Below are positions 8,490 through 18,606 of a DNA stretch of 64,000 nt, in pieces. Every line of letters starts with the position of its first letter. The stretch's first letter is position 1. The notes under the pieces were generated by a model. The model saw only the letters and a list, made by a program, of their open reading frames with translations, did no database searches and was not told the origin of the DNA. The DNA comes from Ww85 sp963745765. Lineage in GTDB: Bacteria; Desulfobacterota; Desulfobulbia; Desulfobulbales; Desulfocapsaceae. The translations under genes and the position numbers were made by a program. Where the stretch lies: the NCBI GenBank assembly GCA_963745765.1, contig CAVUYQ010000036.1, positions 62,001 to 126,000 on the forward strand. Reading direction: 5' to 3'.

Positions 8490-9554
8490 ATGTATCGCAA
8501 TTTCGCCATTGTTCCCCGGATTATTTTCGGACGCGGCAGTTTTAATCAGCTCGATGACATTCTTAAAGAAAGACGAACACCGGGCGGCTACATGGTGTTT
8601 ATCATGGATGATGTCTTCCAGGGTAAACCCTTGGAGAAAAGAATCCCGCTCGTGGGGGAGGACTATGTTCTGCCGGTCAATGTCGATGATGAACCGAAAA
8701 CGTCCTTTATCGACGCGCTGGTAGCCCGGATAAAAACGGCTGGTCGAGGGGTGCCGGACGGGATTATCGGCATCGGTGGCGGCTCTACCCTGGATATCGC
8801 CAAGGCCGTTTCCCTGCTGCTGACGAATCCCGGCTCGTCGGTCGATTACCAGGGCTGGGATCTGATCGGCACACCCGGTGTCTACAAGGTCGGTATTCCG
8901 ACACTGGCCGGTACAGGTGCGGAAATATCACGGACAGCCATTTTAACCGGACCGGAGAAGAAACTCGGCATCAATTCGGATTTTACGCTCTACGACCAGA
9001 TCCTGCTTGATCCCGAGCTTATTGCCGGTGTTCCAAAGGAACAGTGGTTTTATACCGGCATGGACTGTTATATCCACGATGTCGAGTCCCTCGCCGGCTG
9101 TTTTATTAACGAGTTCAGCAGGTCGTACGGGGAAAAATCAATTGAATTGTGCCGCCAGGTTTTTCTTGAGGATCATGCCGACAAGGATGCCAAACTGATG
9201 ATGGCTTCCTATTTCGGCGGCATGAGCATCGCCTATTCTCAGGTCGGTGCCTGCCATGCACTCTCCTACGGCCTTTCTTTCGTCCTTGGCGTACATCATG
9301 GCATCGGCTGTTGTATCGCCTTTGATCAGCTGGAGGAATTTTATCCGGAAGGGGTGGCGGAATTCAAAAAAATGATGAAAAAACATGACATCAGTCTGCC
9401 CCAGCACATCACCGCCGGCCTGTCCGATGAAAAGATGGAACTGATGACAAGTGTCGCGCTCGGCCTTGTGCCGCTCTGGGAGAATTGTCTTGGGCCGGCC
9501 TGGCAGGAATTGATGCCGCGGGAGCGCGCCCGGCAGCTGCTGGCAAGGATGTAG
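8490..9554 (+). CDS. kdnB: 3-deoxy-D-manno-octulosonate 8-oxidase, KdnB-like
   Basis: 354 residues, iron-containing alcohol dehydrogenase family, starting after AAGGAG. KdnB oxidises C8 of Kdo; with the aminotransferase KdnA it yields 8-amino-Kdo for the lipopolysaccharide inner core. The opening MYRNFAIVPRIIFGRG, IGIGGGSTLDIAKAVSLLLT (NAD-binding GGGS), DYQGWDLIG, TGMDCYIHDVESL (metal-binding Asp and His) and YSQVGACHALSYGL...VLGVHHGIG (further His ligands) agree closely with my memory of the Shewanella enzyme. No kdnA-type aminotransferase is adjacent; the downstream gene is a racemase. Substrate assignment rests on family resemblance only. Confidence 0.8.
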   Translation: MYRNFAIVPRIIFGRGSFNQLDDILKERRTPGGYMVFIMDDVFQGKPLEKRIPLVGEDYVLPVNVDDEPKTSFIDALVARIKTAGRGVPDGIIGIGGGSTLDIAKAVSLLLTNPGSSVDYQGWDLIGTPGVYKVGIPTLAGTGAEISRTAILTGPEKKLGINSDFTLYDQILLDPELIAGVPKEQWFYTGMDCYIHDVESLAGCFINEFSRSYGEKSIELCRQVFLEDHADKDAKLMMASYFGGMSIAYSQVGACHALSYGLSFVLGVHHGIGCCIAFDQLEEFYPEGVAEFKKMMKKHDISLPQHITAGLSDEKMELMTSVALGLVPLWENCLGPAWQELMPRERARQLLARM

Positions 9555-9558
9555 CCCG

Positions 9559-10254
9559 GTGAAAACACTCGGGCTGATCGGCGGGATGAGCTGGGAGTCG
9601 ACGGCCGCCTATTACCGTCTGCTCAATGAAGGGGTGAAAGAGCACTGCGGTTCGCTGCATTCGGCCAGGATTCTGCTCTACAGTGTGAATTTTGCGGAAG
9701 TTGAGGAAATGCAGTCGCAGGGACGCTGGGATGATGCAGCGAAGATGCTTGGTGACATCGCTGTCCGGCTGCAGACGGCAGGCGCGGATTTTATCATGAT
9801 CTGCACCAATACCATGCATAAGGTGGCTTCACCGATAGAAGCGCGGCTCTCGGTACCGCTCCTTCATATTGCTGATGCCACCGGCGAACGTGTTGTCGCG
9901 GACAAGATTCGCACCGTTGGTTTGCTTGGTACCCGATTCACCATGGAAGACGATTTTTATCGCGGTCGGCTGCAGGAAAAATTTGGTCTGACGGTGCTCG
10001 TTCCCGAAAAGGATGATCGTGCCATCGTTGATCGGGTTATTTTCCAGGAACTTTGCCGAGGGGTAATTGCCGAGGGTTCCCGGACGAACTACCAGCGCAT
10101 TGTTTGTGAACTCACTGAAAAGGGTGCTGAGGCTGTTATTCTCGGCTGTACCGAGATATCGCTGCTGCTCTCTCCCGATGACAGCGCCGTGCTGCTTTAT
10201 GATACGACTGCATTGCACGCACAACAGGGAGTGAAAGTGCTGCTGTCCGGCTGA
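9559..10254 (+). CDS. Aspartate/glutamate racemase family protein
   Basis: 231 residues starting at GTG 9559, only 4 bases after the kdnB stop, so the two are probably co-translated. It is a PLP-independent racemase of the aspartate racemase/YgeA type: GLIGGMSWESTAAYY at the N-terminus, first catalytic Cys in FIMICTNTMHK, second in VILGCTEISLL. These two-cysteine acid-base enzymes interconvert L- and D-aspartate or other amino acids. A link with sugar biosynthesis through kdnB is not obvious. Substrate specificity cannot be set from sequence. Confidence 0.85.
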   Translation: MKTLGLIGGMSWESTAAYYRLLNEGVKEHCGSLHSARILLYSVNFAEVEEMQSQGRWDDAAKMLGDIAVRLQTAGADFIMICTNTMHKVASPIEARLSVPLLHIADATGERVVADKIRTVGLLGTRFTMEDDFYRGRLQEKFGLTVLVPEKDDRAIVDRVIFQELCRGVIAEGSRTNYQRIVCELTEKGAEAVILGCTEISLLLSPDDSAVLLYDTTALHAQQGVKVLLSG

Positions 10255-10367
10255 AAGTGAAAAATAAGAATACACCTGACGTGGTGCCTTTCTGAAAGGA
10301 CCGGACGGTGCAGCGGTTTACTGCAGGGGAATCGTGTCCTGCTGCAATATATCCGAAGGAGGATGAA

Positions 10368-10865
10368 ATGAAGAATCTGTTCTATCATGCAACTCGAAGT
10401 TGCCGGTATCTGCCGGGACTATTTCTGGCACTTCTTTTTTGTTCAACCATGGTCATGGCCGCAGCCGATATTACGGGTTGGGAAGTCGGATCAGCTTACG
10501 ACAAACTCTATAATTACAAAGAACGGGACCGTGTCAAGGGGCATATTGTCAAATTTATCACGGTGGTACCGATGAAGGGCATGGCCCCCGGTACGGCGAT
10601 AATCATTGATGAGGGCGGGGGAGACAAGCTGCTGGTTCATCTCGGTCCTGAATCCTTTATTTCCGCTCGGGAAAGTGGCCTGCGCACGGGTGAATGGGTG
10701 AAAATTTCAGGAGCCTGGGCTGATATCGGCGATGAATCGGTGTTTATCGCGGCAAAAGTGAAAAAGGACAACGACTGGAGCTTAAAACTGCGTTTAACGA
10801 AGGACGGCACCCCGTTCTGGACTATGTCTCCGGAACAGCTGGCCAAGGAACGGGCGAGCGACTGA
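10368..10865 (+). CDS. Small exported protein, OB-fold-like, function unknown
   Basis: 165 residues; the ATG at 10368 follows an AGGAGG ribosome-binding site, which favours it over an upstream in-frame start at 10308. A signal peptide spans residues 1-33 (hydrophobic LPGLFLALLFCSTMVMAAA). The mature part is beta-rich: VKGHIVKFITVVPMKGMAPG, TAIIIDEGGGDKLLVHLGP, GLRTGEWVKISGAWADIGDE and FIAAKVK resemble the periplasmic OB-fold proteins that occur beside multiheme enzymes, but no family name can be given. It follows the racemase by 113 bases and ends at a hairpin. Confidence 0.75.
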   Translation: MKNLFYHATRSCRYLPGLFLALLFCSTMVMAAADITGWEVGSAYDKLYNYKERDRVKGHIVKFITVVPMKGMAPGTAIIIDEGGGDKLLVHLGPESFISARESGLRTGEWVKISGAWADIGDESVFIAAKVKKDNDWSLKLRLTKDGTPFWTMSPEQLAKERASD

Positions 10866-10889
10866 GGCAGGCTGGTGAACGGTATTTTA

Positions 10890-10920
10890 AGAGATGCTGT
10901 CATGTGTTGACAGAATCTCT
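10890..10920 (+). terminator. Hairpin between convergent genes
   Basis: AGAGAT-CTGTCA pairs with TGACAG-ATCTCT around a short loop, followed by TCGCTGTTT. It lies between the exported protein gene and the convergent lysA and may terminate both. Confidence 0.6.
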
Positions 10921-10927
10921 TCGCTGT

Positions 10928-12187
10928 TTAGAGCTGCAGCGTGTTGTCGGGAAATTTCAGTGTAGCGAAGTAATCCTCTTTTGTCTCGGCTCGGCGAATC
11001 AGTGAGACGCTGCCGTTTTCTTTAAGAAGGAGTTCCTGAGGACGCAGTTTTCCGTTGTAGTTGAAGCCCATGGAATGACCGTGAGCGCCGGTATCGTGGA
11101 TTATCAGAATATCTCCGTCAATGATGGGAGGCAGGTCACGCTGGATGGCAAACTTGTCATTGTTCTCGCAGAGCGAGCCGACGACATCAACCGTTTCAAC
11201 GATCGCGGTGGCGTTTTTGTTAAGCACATCGATATGGTGATAGGCTCCGTACATTCCCGGGCGCATCAGCGATGACATACAGGCATCGACACCGATATAG
11301 GTCCGGTAAATATCTTTCCGGTTGATCGCTCTTACCACCAGTACACCATGCGGTCCGGTAATGTATCTGCCGCTCTCCATATAAAGCGCGGGCATATAAC
11401 CGTTCCTCGTTTTGAAGGATTTAAATAACGTGGTGATCTCCCGAGCCATTGCTTCAAGATCAAGGGGTTTGTCCTGCGGCCGGTAGGGGATACCGAGTCC
11501 GCCGCCGATATTGATAAAATCGAAGACAATGGCAAGCTCTTCCTGGATTTTCTCCACAAGATCAAGCAGCATCCTGGCAGTGGTCACCATGTATTCATAG
11601 TTCAACTCGTTTGAGGCAAGCATTGTGTGCAGACCAAAGCGGGTCGCGCCACGAGCCCTGGCCCGGCGATAGGCCTCGACTATCTGGTCTTTGGTAACGC
11701 CGTATTTCGATTCGAGCGGATTACCGATAATACCGTTACCGTCTCGTTCCGCTCCCGGATTGTAGCGAAAGCAAATGGTCTGAGGCATGTCCGGAACCTT
11801 GTCGATGAGGCTGATATCATCAAGGTTGAGGATAGAGCCGCCGTCAGCCGCTGCGAGAGTGAACTCCTGACGGGAAGTATTGTTGGAAGTAAACATCAGG
11901 TCGTCACCCGCCCCGCCAACCTGGCGAGAGAGCAGCAGCTCGGTGGTGGAACTGCAGTCAAAGCCGAACCCCATATCCTTCATGAGTGAGAGGATATCCG
12001 GGTTGGGCAGCGCCTTGACGGCATAATATTCACGAAAGCGCTCAATTTCAGAGAAGACATTTTTTATCCGCCGGCAGGTTTCCTTGATACCCCGCTCATC
12101 ATAGATGTGAAACGGTGTGCCATAGTGGTTTGAGATGGATTCAAGAGCAGGGAAGAGTCGTTCCTTAAAGGCATCTGACATGGGCAT
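10928..12187 (-). CDS. lysA: Diaminopimelate decarboxylase family enzyme
   Basis: 419 residues, fold type III PLP decarboxylase. The Schiff-base Lys is in EYYAVKALPNPD; the glycine-rich phosphate loop is FINIGGGLGIPY; the C-terminal active site has GSLCENNDKFA (catalytic Cys) and HDTGAHGHSMGFNYNGKLRP. This fits meso-diaminopimelate to L-lysine, the last step of lysine synthesis, although some carboxynorspermidine or arginine decarboxylase relatives share the fold. Start ATG 12187 has AAGGAA 8 bases upstream. An Lrp-type regulator ends 18 bases upstream on the same strand, so the two probably form an operon in which the regulator senses an amino acid. Confidence 0.85.
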   Translation of the reverse strand: MPMSDAFKERLFPALESISNHYGTPFHIYDERGIKETCRRIKNVFSEIERFREYYAVKALPNPDILSLMKDMGFGFDCSSTTELLLSRQVGGAGDDLMFTSNNTSRQEFTLAAADGGSILNLDDISLIDKVPDMPQTICFRYNPGAERDGNGIIGNPLESKYGVTKDQIVEAYRRARARGATRFGLHTMLASNELNYEYMVTTARMLLDLVEKIQEELAIVFDFINIGGGLGIPYRPQDKPLDLEAMAREITTLFKSFKTRNGYMPALYMESGRYITGPHGVLVVRAINRKDIYRTYIGVDACMSSLMRPGMYGAYHHIDVLNKNATAIVETVDVVGSLCENNDKFAIQRDLPPIIDGDILIIHDTGAHGHSMGFNYNGKLRPQELLLKENGSVSLIRRAETKEDYFATLKFPDNTLQL

Positions 12188-12205
12188 AATATTATGTTCC
12201 TTCTG

Positions 12206-12655
12206 TTAGCCGATGGGGATTTGTGCCGTTTCCTTGGCGGTGGCGAGTACCGGAAATGTTTTGGTGGCTTGTATGCCTTCTATGGTAAGAATATCTGTTC
12301 GCAGCAACCGTTCGAGTTCCGCTGTATCCGCTGTTCTCACCTTGACAAGGTAACAGTCATTTCCGGCAATGAAATGCACTTCCTGAACTTTTTCAATCCG
12401 GGATAAAGCTGCACCAATTGAAGTAATGTCAGATCGCGACGAAATCAAGACCTGGATAAATGCTATCTGGGAACAATTAAAACGCTGCGGGTTCAGACGT
12501 ACTTCATATCCGTCAATGATTCCCTGCGTTTCCATCTTGCGTATGCGCTCAAGAACCGCTGAGGGCGCCAGATTAATCAATCGGGAAACCTCGATATTTG
12601 GAATTCGGGCCTTTTGCTGCAGAATCTTCAGAATTTTAAAGTTCAGCTTATCCAT
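12206..12655 (-). CDS. Lrp/AsnC family transcriptional regulator
   Basis: 149 residues, standard for the family. The N-terminal winged helix is complete (DKLNFKILKILQQKARIPNI, then LAPSAVLERIRKMETQGIIDGY); the C-terminal RAM ligand-binding domain follows (FIQVLISSRSDITSIGAALS, EVHFIAGNDCYLVKVRTAD). Such proteins form octamers and respond to amino acids. Its position just ahead of the diaminopimelate decarboxylase gene suggests control of lysine metabolism, by inference. No clear ribosome-binding site precedes the ATG. Confidence 0.9.
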   Translation of the reverse strand: MDKLNFKILKILQQKARIPNIEVSRLINLAPSAVLERIRKMETQGIIDGYEVRLNPQRFNCSQIAFIQVLISSRSDITSIGAALSRIEKVQEVHFIAGNDCYLVKVRTADTAELERLLRTDILTIEGIQATKTFPVLATAKETAQIPIG

Positions 12656-12979
12656 GACACATGATGATATATTTTAAAATGCACATTACGGCAATAAATA
12701 TTCTCAATAAATTCTGTTGTCAAGAATATATTTCTGCTATTTCGCTAAATATAAAAACATATCGGTTTCTTTTTTATACGAGGCCTGGATTAAAATCGAT
12801 CGGAAAACGATTTGTTTTTCCGAGGACGGCGCTGGATTGCGAACCGGTGTCGCTGAAGGAGGAGAAAAATTGTCGACGTTGCCGAAAGAGGACTTCAGCA
12901 TAATAATTGCTTAACAGCCGCCTCGCATCTGCACTGGAAGAGTCGTGAAGATATTAACACCGCGTACATGAAGGCGAGT
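12656..12979. other. Intergenic, AT-rich; probable promoter region of the regulator
   Basis: No gene supported. The left half (12660-12780) is AT-rich and probably carries the minus-strand promoter of the Lrp gene. A GGAGGAG sequence near 12857 precedes only a 14-codon frame. No terminator hairpin was recognised for the lpd operon ending at 12980. Confidence 0.4.
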
Positions 12980-14392
12980 TTATTTCTTCTTCTGCGGCAG
13001 AGCATCGGTTATTGACCCGTCCACTATTTCTGCAGCAAAGGCAAAGGTTTCGGCCAGGGTTGGGTGGGCATGTATGGTCTTGCTGATATCTTCTGCATCA
13101 GCTCCCATTTCAAGAGCCAGGACCGCTTCATGTATCAGCTCGCCAGCGTTCGCCCCGCAGATGCCTGCCCCGATAATGCGGCCGGTACTTTTGTCAAAAA
13201 GGGCTTTCGTGGCGCCATTTGTTGCTCCGGAACTGAGTGCTCTGCCGCTGGCTCCCCAGGAAAATTTTCCTTTTTCAAAGGCAATTTTTTGTTCTTTCGC
13301 CTCTTTTTCAGTGAGCCCCATCCAGGCGATTTCCGGGTTGGTATAGGCAACAGAGGGTACGGTCATCGGGGTAAAAGCCGCTTTATGTCCGGCGATGACC
13401 TCGGCCGCAACTTTTCCCTGATGAGTTGCCTTGTGGGCCAGCATCGGATCTCCGACCACATCGCCGATGGCATAAATATGCGGCTCGGAGGTCTGCTGCT
13501 TGTCATTGACTTCGATAAAACCGCGGCCGTTGGCTGTTATTCCGACTTTATCAAGGCCTATGTTCTCACTGTTGGCCCTTCTGCCAACGGCGACAAGAAC
13601 AGCGTCATACTCGTTTGTCTCTTTACCGCCGGCCCCTTCGTAACTGACCTGTATTCCTTTTTTTGCGGCTTTAATAGCGGTAACCTTTGTTTCAGTAAGA
13701 ATCTGGTAACGTTTTTTCAGTTTTAGGAAAAGCGGCTGCACAAGATCTTTATCGGCAGGAGGAATGAGCTGGCTGAGCATTTCAACAATAGTTATTTCCG
13801 AACCGAGCGCATGATACACCTGGGCCATTTCCAGGCCGATGATCCCGCCGCCGATAATCAGCAGCCGCTTTGGAATAACCGACAGCTCCAGGGCATCGGT
13901 GGAATCCCAGATCCTTTTATCATCAGGGCTGCCGGGAAGAACGAAGGGCCTCGAACCGGTGGCGATAATGCAACTCTTGAATTGCACTGGACTCTGCTCT
14001 GATCCATTCTCAACGAGTATGGAATGTTTGTCGGAAAAGACGCCTTTGCCGGCCAGTCGGGTGATTTTCCGGGCCTTGCTCAAGCCGTCAAGTCCTGTGG
14101 TGAGTTGCTTGATTATCGCTTCCTTTTTGGCTCGGAAAACGTCAAGATCGATAGCAGGCGCGGAAAAAGAAATACCAAACTCGGAAATCTCCTGGGCCTC
14201 TTCTATGATTGCCGCGCCATGCAGCAGGGTTTTTGAAGGGATGCAGCCGACATTAAGGCAGACACCGCCAAGCCGTTCATTCTGCTCTATCAGACAGACA
14301 CTCAGGCCGAGATCGGCTGCCCTGAAAGCTGCCGTATATCCTCCCGGACCGCCGCCAAGTACCGCAACGTCAACGGAAATCTTTTCAGTCAT
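12980..14392 (-). CDS. lpdA: Dihydrolipoamide dehydrogenase (E3)
   Basis: 470 residues from the ATG at 14392; an upstream in-frame extension to 14551 overlaps aceF and lacks family similarity. It reoxidises dihydrolipoamide on E2 with NAD. Visible: FAD-binding VAVLGGGPGGYTAAFRAADL, redox-active disulfide GGVCLNVGCIPSKTL, NAD-binding LIIGGGIIGLEMAQVY, a second FAD motif IYAIGDVVGDPMLAHKA, and the active-site HAHPTLAET with His and Glu. Last gene of the aceE-aceF-lpdA operon, 19 bases after aceF, which argues that it serves pyruvate dehydrogenase primarily. Confidence 0.95.
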   Translation of the reverse strand: MTEKISVDVAVLGGGPGGYTAAFRAADLGLSVCLIEQNERLGGVCLNVGCIPSKTLLHGAAIIEEAQEISEFGISFSAPAIDLDVFRAKKEAIIKQLTTGLDGLSKARKITRLAGKGVFSDKHSILVENGSEQSPVQFKSCIIATGSRPFVLPGSPDDKRIWDSTDALELSVIPKRLLIIGGGIIGLEMAQVYHALGSEITIVEMLSQLIPPADKDLVQPLFLKLKKRYQILTETKVTAIKAAKKGIQVSYEGAGGKETNEYDAVLVAVGRRANSENIGLDKVGITANGRGFIEVNDKQQTSEPHIYAIGDVVGDPMLAHKATHQGKVAAEVIAGHKAAFTPMTVPSVAYTNPEIAWMGLTEKEAKEQKIAFEKGKFSWGASGRALSSGATNGATKALFDKSTGRIIGAGICGANAGELIHEAVLALEMGADAEDISKTIHAHPTLAETFAFAAEIVDGSITDALPQKKK

Positions 14393-14411
14393 AATGTCAG
14401 GCTCCTTACTA

Positions 14412-15711
14412 TTATAATAATGCTCTTCGCAGATCTTCCAGATTACTGCCCAGTGAACGGCAGAAACGTGCGGCTTCAGCACCGTCGATAACCCGATGAT
14501 CGTAGGAGAGAGAGAACGGAAGGGTGAGTCGCGGAATAAAGGCTTCACCATTCCAGACCGGCTTACTGGTAACTCTTTGAAAGGCCGAGAATGGCAACCT
14601 GCGGTCCGTTTACAATCGGTGTAAAACCGGTCCCCCCGATACCGCCAAGGCTTGAGATGGTGAACGTTGCTCCCTGCATGTCCTGGATTGCCAGCTTGCC
14701 GTCCCGGGCATTCGCGCTGAGTTTGTTAAGTTCCAGAGCAATGTCCCTTATGCCCTTCCTATCGACATTTTTGACAACCGGCACGACCAGTCCGTTTGGC
14801 GTATCAACGGCAATACCGACATGGTAATATTTCTTCAGAATCAGTTTTTCCCCTCCCGGAACAAGGGAACTATTGAAGAGTGGATAAGCTTTCAGTGTGG
14901 CGACCAGCGTCTTGATGACAAAGATCAGCGGGCTGAATTTGACACTATCCGGGCCCGGTTCATTATTCATCTCTTTGCGGAACTTCTCCAGTTCAGTGAT
15001 ATCCGCCTCGTCGAAATGGGTGACATGCGGAATGCTTACCCAGCTTCGATGCAGATGCGGGCCTGAAATCTTCTGGATGCGGCCAAGCGCTACTTCCTCG
15101 ATCTCGCCATATTTGCTGAAATCCTCAAGCGGTGCTTCGGTGAAGGGAAGAGCCGCAGTTTTTGGTGCACCCCCACCCCCTTTCAGGGCTTGTTTGACGA
15201 GTAGCTGCACATCTTCTTTCAGTATCCGGCCTTTGGGGCCGGAGGCCGTTACCGCAGCCAGTTCAACGCCAAGCTCCCGCGCGTAGGCCCGAACAGATGG
15301 TGTTGCATGGAACTTGCCTTCTGTCTGAGTTTCCGGTTCCTCGGAGACAGCTGTCTCCTGCGGCTCATCGGGAACGTTCACAGCAGCTTCATCAGGAGGC
15401 TCAGCTGCAGGTGGCTCCTGCGCCGCCTGCGGTTTCGGGCTGTCTGCCGGAGGAGAGGGCTGTTCTCCAGCTGCATCGACCTCAAGCAGGGCGATGAGAT
15501 CATCACTGGAAACAGTATCTCCTTCCTTGAGCTTAACTTCAGTAATAACACCTGAAAACGGGCTGGGAATGTCCATGACCGCTTTCTCGCTTTCCAGGGC
15601 GACAAGAGGGTCTTCTGTCTCAATCTGGTCACCCTTGGAGATATAGACTTCAACGACTGTTATTTCCTGGACATCTCCAAAGTCGGGCACAGTGATTTTC
15701 TCAATCGCCAT
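14412..15711 (-). CDS. aceF: Pyruvate dehydrogenase E2, dihydrolipoyl acetyltransferase (frameshifted in this sequence)
   Basis: Transfers acetyl groups to CoA in the pyruvate dehydrogenase complex. One N-terminal lipoyl domain (lipoyl Lys in LESEKAVMDIPS), a Pro/Ala/Glu-rich linker (about 85-130), an E3/E1-binding domain (ATPSVRAYARELGVEL, GPKGRILKEDV), then the catalytic domain ending in SYDHRVIDGAEA with the catalytic His. The frame breaks after QVAILGLSK at the minus-strand AAA at 14576-14578; dropping one A gives LGLSRVTSKPVWNGEAF and a 432-residue protein that ends at 14412. The two frames overlap over 14563-14597. Since the complex needs the HxxxD site, a surplus base call is more likely than a real mutation. 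Confidence 0.9.
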
Positions 15712-15725
15712 GAAAAATTCTCCTC

Positions 15726-18384
15726 TTAGCAGGTGATGGGATGGGGGGCATCTGGATCGATACCATATTTCTTTATCGCTTGTGTAACTTTTTTTACCGG
15801 AAGCGTACCTTCATCAGCGAGAGCCTTCAGTGCGGCGACGGCTATATGATAGCGGTCAACCTTGAAAAAGCGTCTCAAGTACTTCCCTGGTGTCGCTGCG
15901 CCCGAAGCCGTCGGTTCCAAGGATTGTCAAAGGCTGCGGAATCAGGTGCCTGATCTGCTCGCTATAAGCGTTTACATAATCGGTACTGATTATAACAGGA
16001 CCTTTTTTGCCGTCCAGCAGTTCTTCAACATAACTGCGTTTCTGAGGTTTGTCCGGGTGAGTTCTGTTCCAGCCGTCCACCATCAATCCATCCCGATAGA
16101 GCTGGTTGATGCCGAGCACGCTGTAGATATCACTATTTATCCCGAAATCGTCACGCAACAGATCGGCTGCGGCTATGACTTCCCGGAAGATTGAGCCGCT
16201 GCCCATGAGCTGGACGTCTGCCTTGCCTTTATCCGCCTGGCGATAGAGATACATACCGCGATCAATACCTTCTTCAACACCTTCCGGCATTTCCGGCTGG
16301 CAATAATTTTCATTTAACAGGGTGATATAGTAAAAGATATCTTCATTATCCCGGTACATGCGCTCAATGCCTTTCTGAATCAGTACGGCAACCTCATAAC
16401 TAAAGGTCGGGTCGTAGGATTTACATGACGGGTAAGCCGAGGCGAAGAGCAGGGCGTGTCCGTCCTGGTGCTGCAGTCCTTCACCGTTCAATGTCGTGCG
16501 TCCGGAAGTGGCACCCATGAGAAAACCGCGGGCCTTGCAGTCGCCGGCAGCCCAGAGTTGATCGCCAATACGCTGGAATCCGAAAATCGAGTAGAAGGTG
16601 TAGAAAGGAATCATCGGTACGCCAAAGTTGGCATAGGCTGTTCCCGCTGCAAGCCAGGAGGATATCGAGCCGGCTTCAGTGATTCCTTCTTCAAGAATCT
16701 GTCCGGTCGGTGATTCACGATACCAGGCCACTGTCTCGGAGTCCTGAGGTTCATAAAGTTGTCCGGCGGGAGCATAGATGCCAAGCTGCCTGAAAAGGCC
16801 TTCCATGCCGAAGGTGCGGGCCTCATCGGGAACGATTGGTACGATCTGTTTACCTATCTGCTTGTCCTTGACCAGTATGCTCAGGAGTCGGACAAAGGCC
16901 ATGGTCGTAGAAATTTCGCGTGTTCCTGAGGAATTAAGCAGGGCCTTGAAGTTGTCCAGAGGCGGTGTTTCAACAACCACCGGTTTGCTGTTGCGGAACG
17001 GCACCGGTCCACCGAGGGCTTCACGGCGTTCTTTAATGAATTTATCTTCCGGGCTGCCCTTGGGAGGCCTGATAAAGGGCAGTGACTCAAGCTGGTCGTC
17101 TGCCAGTGGCACGTGAAAGCGATCGCGAAACGATTGCAGCGAGACACCACCCATCTTTTTGACATTATGAGCGACCATAACCGATTCACCGGCCTGGCCC
17201 ATGCCGAACCCCTTGATCGTCTTAACAAGGATAACCGTCGGCTTGCCCTGATAGCGATGGGCGGCCGAAAAGGCGGCGTAGACCTTGCGGGGATCGTGAC
17301 CACCACGGGTCATCTGCCAGAGTTCATCATTGCTGATATCCTCGACAAGTGCCATCAGTTTCGGATCGTCGCCAAAGACTTTCTCGCGAAGGTATTCAGG
17401 TCCTCTGGCGCGAATGGTCTGATAATCACCATCGACCATCATGCCGAATTTTTTGATAAGCAGCCCTTCTTTGTCCCTGCTCAGAATTTTGTCCCATTCA
17501 GTTCCCCAGAGAACCTTGATCACATGCCATCCCGCTCCACGGAAGCGACCCTCAAGCTCCTGAATGATTTTGCCGTTTCCGCGGACCGGTCCGTCGAGGC
17601 GCTGGAGGTTGCAATTGACCACAAAAATCAGGTTGTCGAGGTTCTCACGTGCAGCGAGCGTGAGGCCGCCAAGAGATTCAGGTTCGTCTGATTCTCCGTC
17701 TCCCATAAAGAACCAGACTTTACGATCTCCAGACTCCTTCAAGCCTCTACTGTCCATGTATTTCATGAAGCGGGCCTGGTAAATGGCCATCATCGGGCCC
17801 AAACCCATTGAAACGGTCGGGAATTGCCAGAAATCCGGCATCAGCCAGGGATGAGGATAGGATGAGAGACCGTTGCCGTCAACTTCCCGCCGGAAATTAT
17901 CAAGCTGTGTCTCGCTGAGTCTTCCCTCCACAAATGCCCGGGCATAAATGCCCGGAGAGCTGTGTCCCTGAAAATAAACCATGTCCGCCCCGTAGGGGGC
18001 ATCAGGTCCTCGGAAAAACCAGTTGTATCCAACTTCATAGATGGCTGAAACTGAGGTATAGGTGGCTATATGCCCGCCAAGTCCGGCCCCGTCTTTGTTT
18101 GCCTTGGCAACCATAGCCATGGCATTCCAGCGAACATATGCGGCAACATTGCGGGCAATCAGTGAATCTCCCGGAATCTTGTCTTCCTGTTCCGGCAGGA
18201 TGGTATTGCAATAGGGTGTAAGAATCCCGGGAGAGGTTGACACACCTCGAGCCCGGGCGTGATCGGTAAGCAGACTGAGGAGGTAGTCGGCTTTCTCGTT
18301 TCCCTCTTTCTCAATAACCGCCTCCAGCGAATTTATCCAGTCTTCGGTTTCCTGTGGGTCCGGGTCTTTGTAATAGGAACTCAT
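15726..18384 (-). CDS. aceE: Pyruvate dehydrogenase E1, homodimeric type (frameshifted near the 3' end)
   Basis: Thiamine-diphosphate-dependent decarboxylation of pyruvate and acetylation of E2. The TPP motif runs from MGDGESDEPE to VVNCNLQRLDGP; other family blocks include HSSPGIYARAFVEGRL, IKGFGMGQAGE and DGFGRSDTREVL. The frame then stops early at 15856 as ETLFQG, but the alternative frame continues RRFFKVDRYHIAVAALKALA to a normal end at 15726. Dropping one T of the minus-strand TT at 15877-15878 joins them (REVLRRFFKVDRY) as an 885-residue protein, the usual AceE size. First gene of the operon; a possible promoter lies in the ~200 bases upstream. The alpha-ketoacid route coexists with whatever pyruvate:ferredoxin enzymes the organism has. 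Confidence 0.92.
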
Positions 18385-18606
18385 ATTTTACCTCGCACGA
18401 GAGTTTTAGATAGGTTTGGTGAGCGCAATTAAACCCAACTATCGTTATTATTTACTAATTTGGCAAGCAATGGATGTGGAAAATGCGGAGCCGACCAGAA
18501 ACATTAATGTTCATTCATATCCAGTATTGGCAAGAATAATTAGAGATAGCGAAAAATACGGGACTACAGAGGGGACGATCTCCGTTAGTGAGGCGGTAAA
18601 GGAAGA

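Noticed and set aside
14393..14551. 53-residue N-terminal extension of lipoamide dehydrogenase
   Set aside because: It overlaps the aceF coding region and has no family similarity; the Rossmann motif begins right after ATG 14392.
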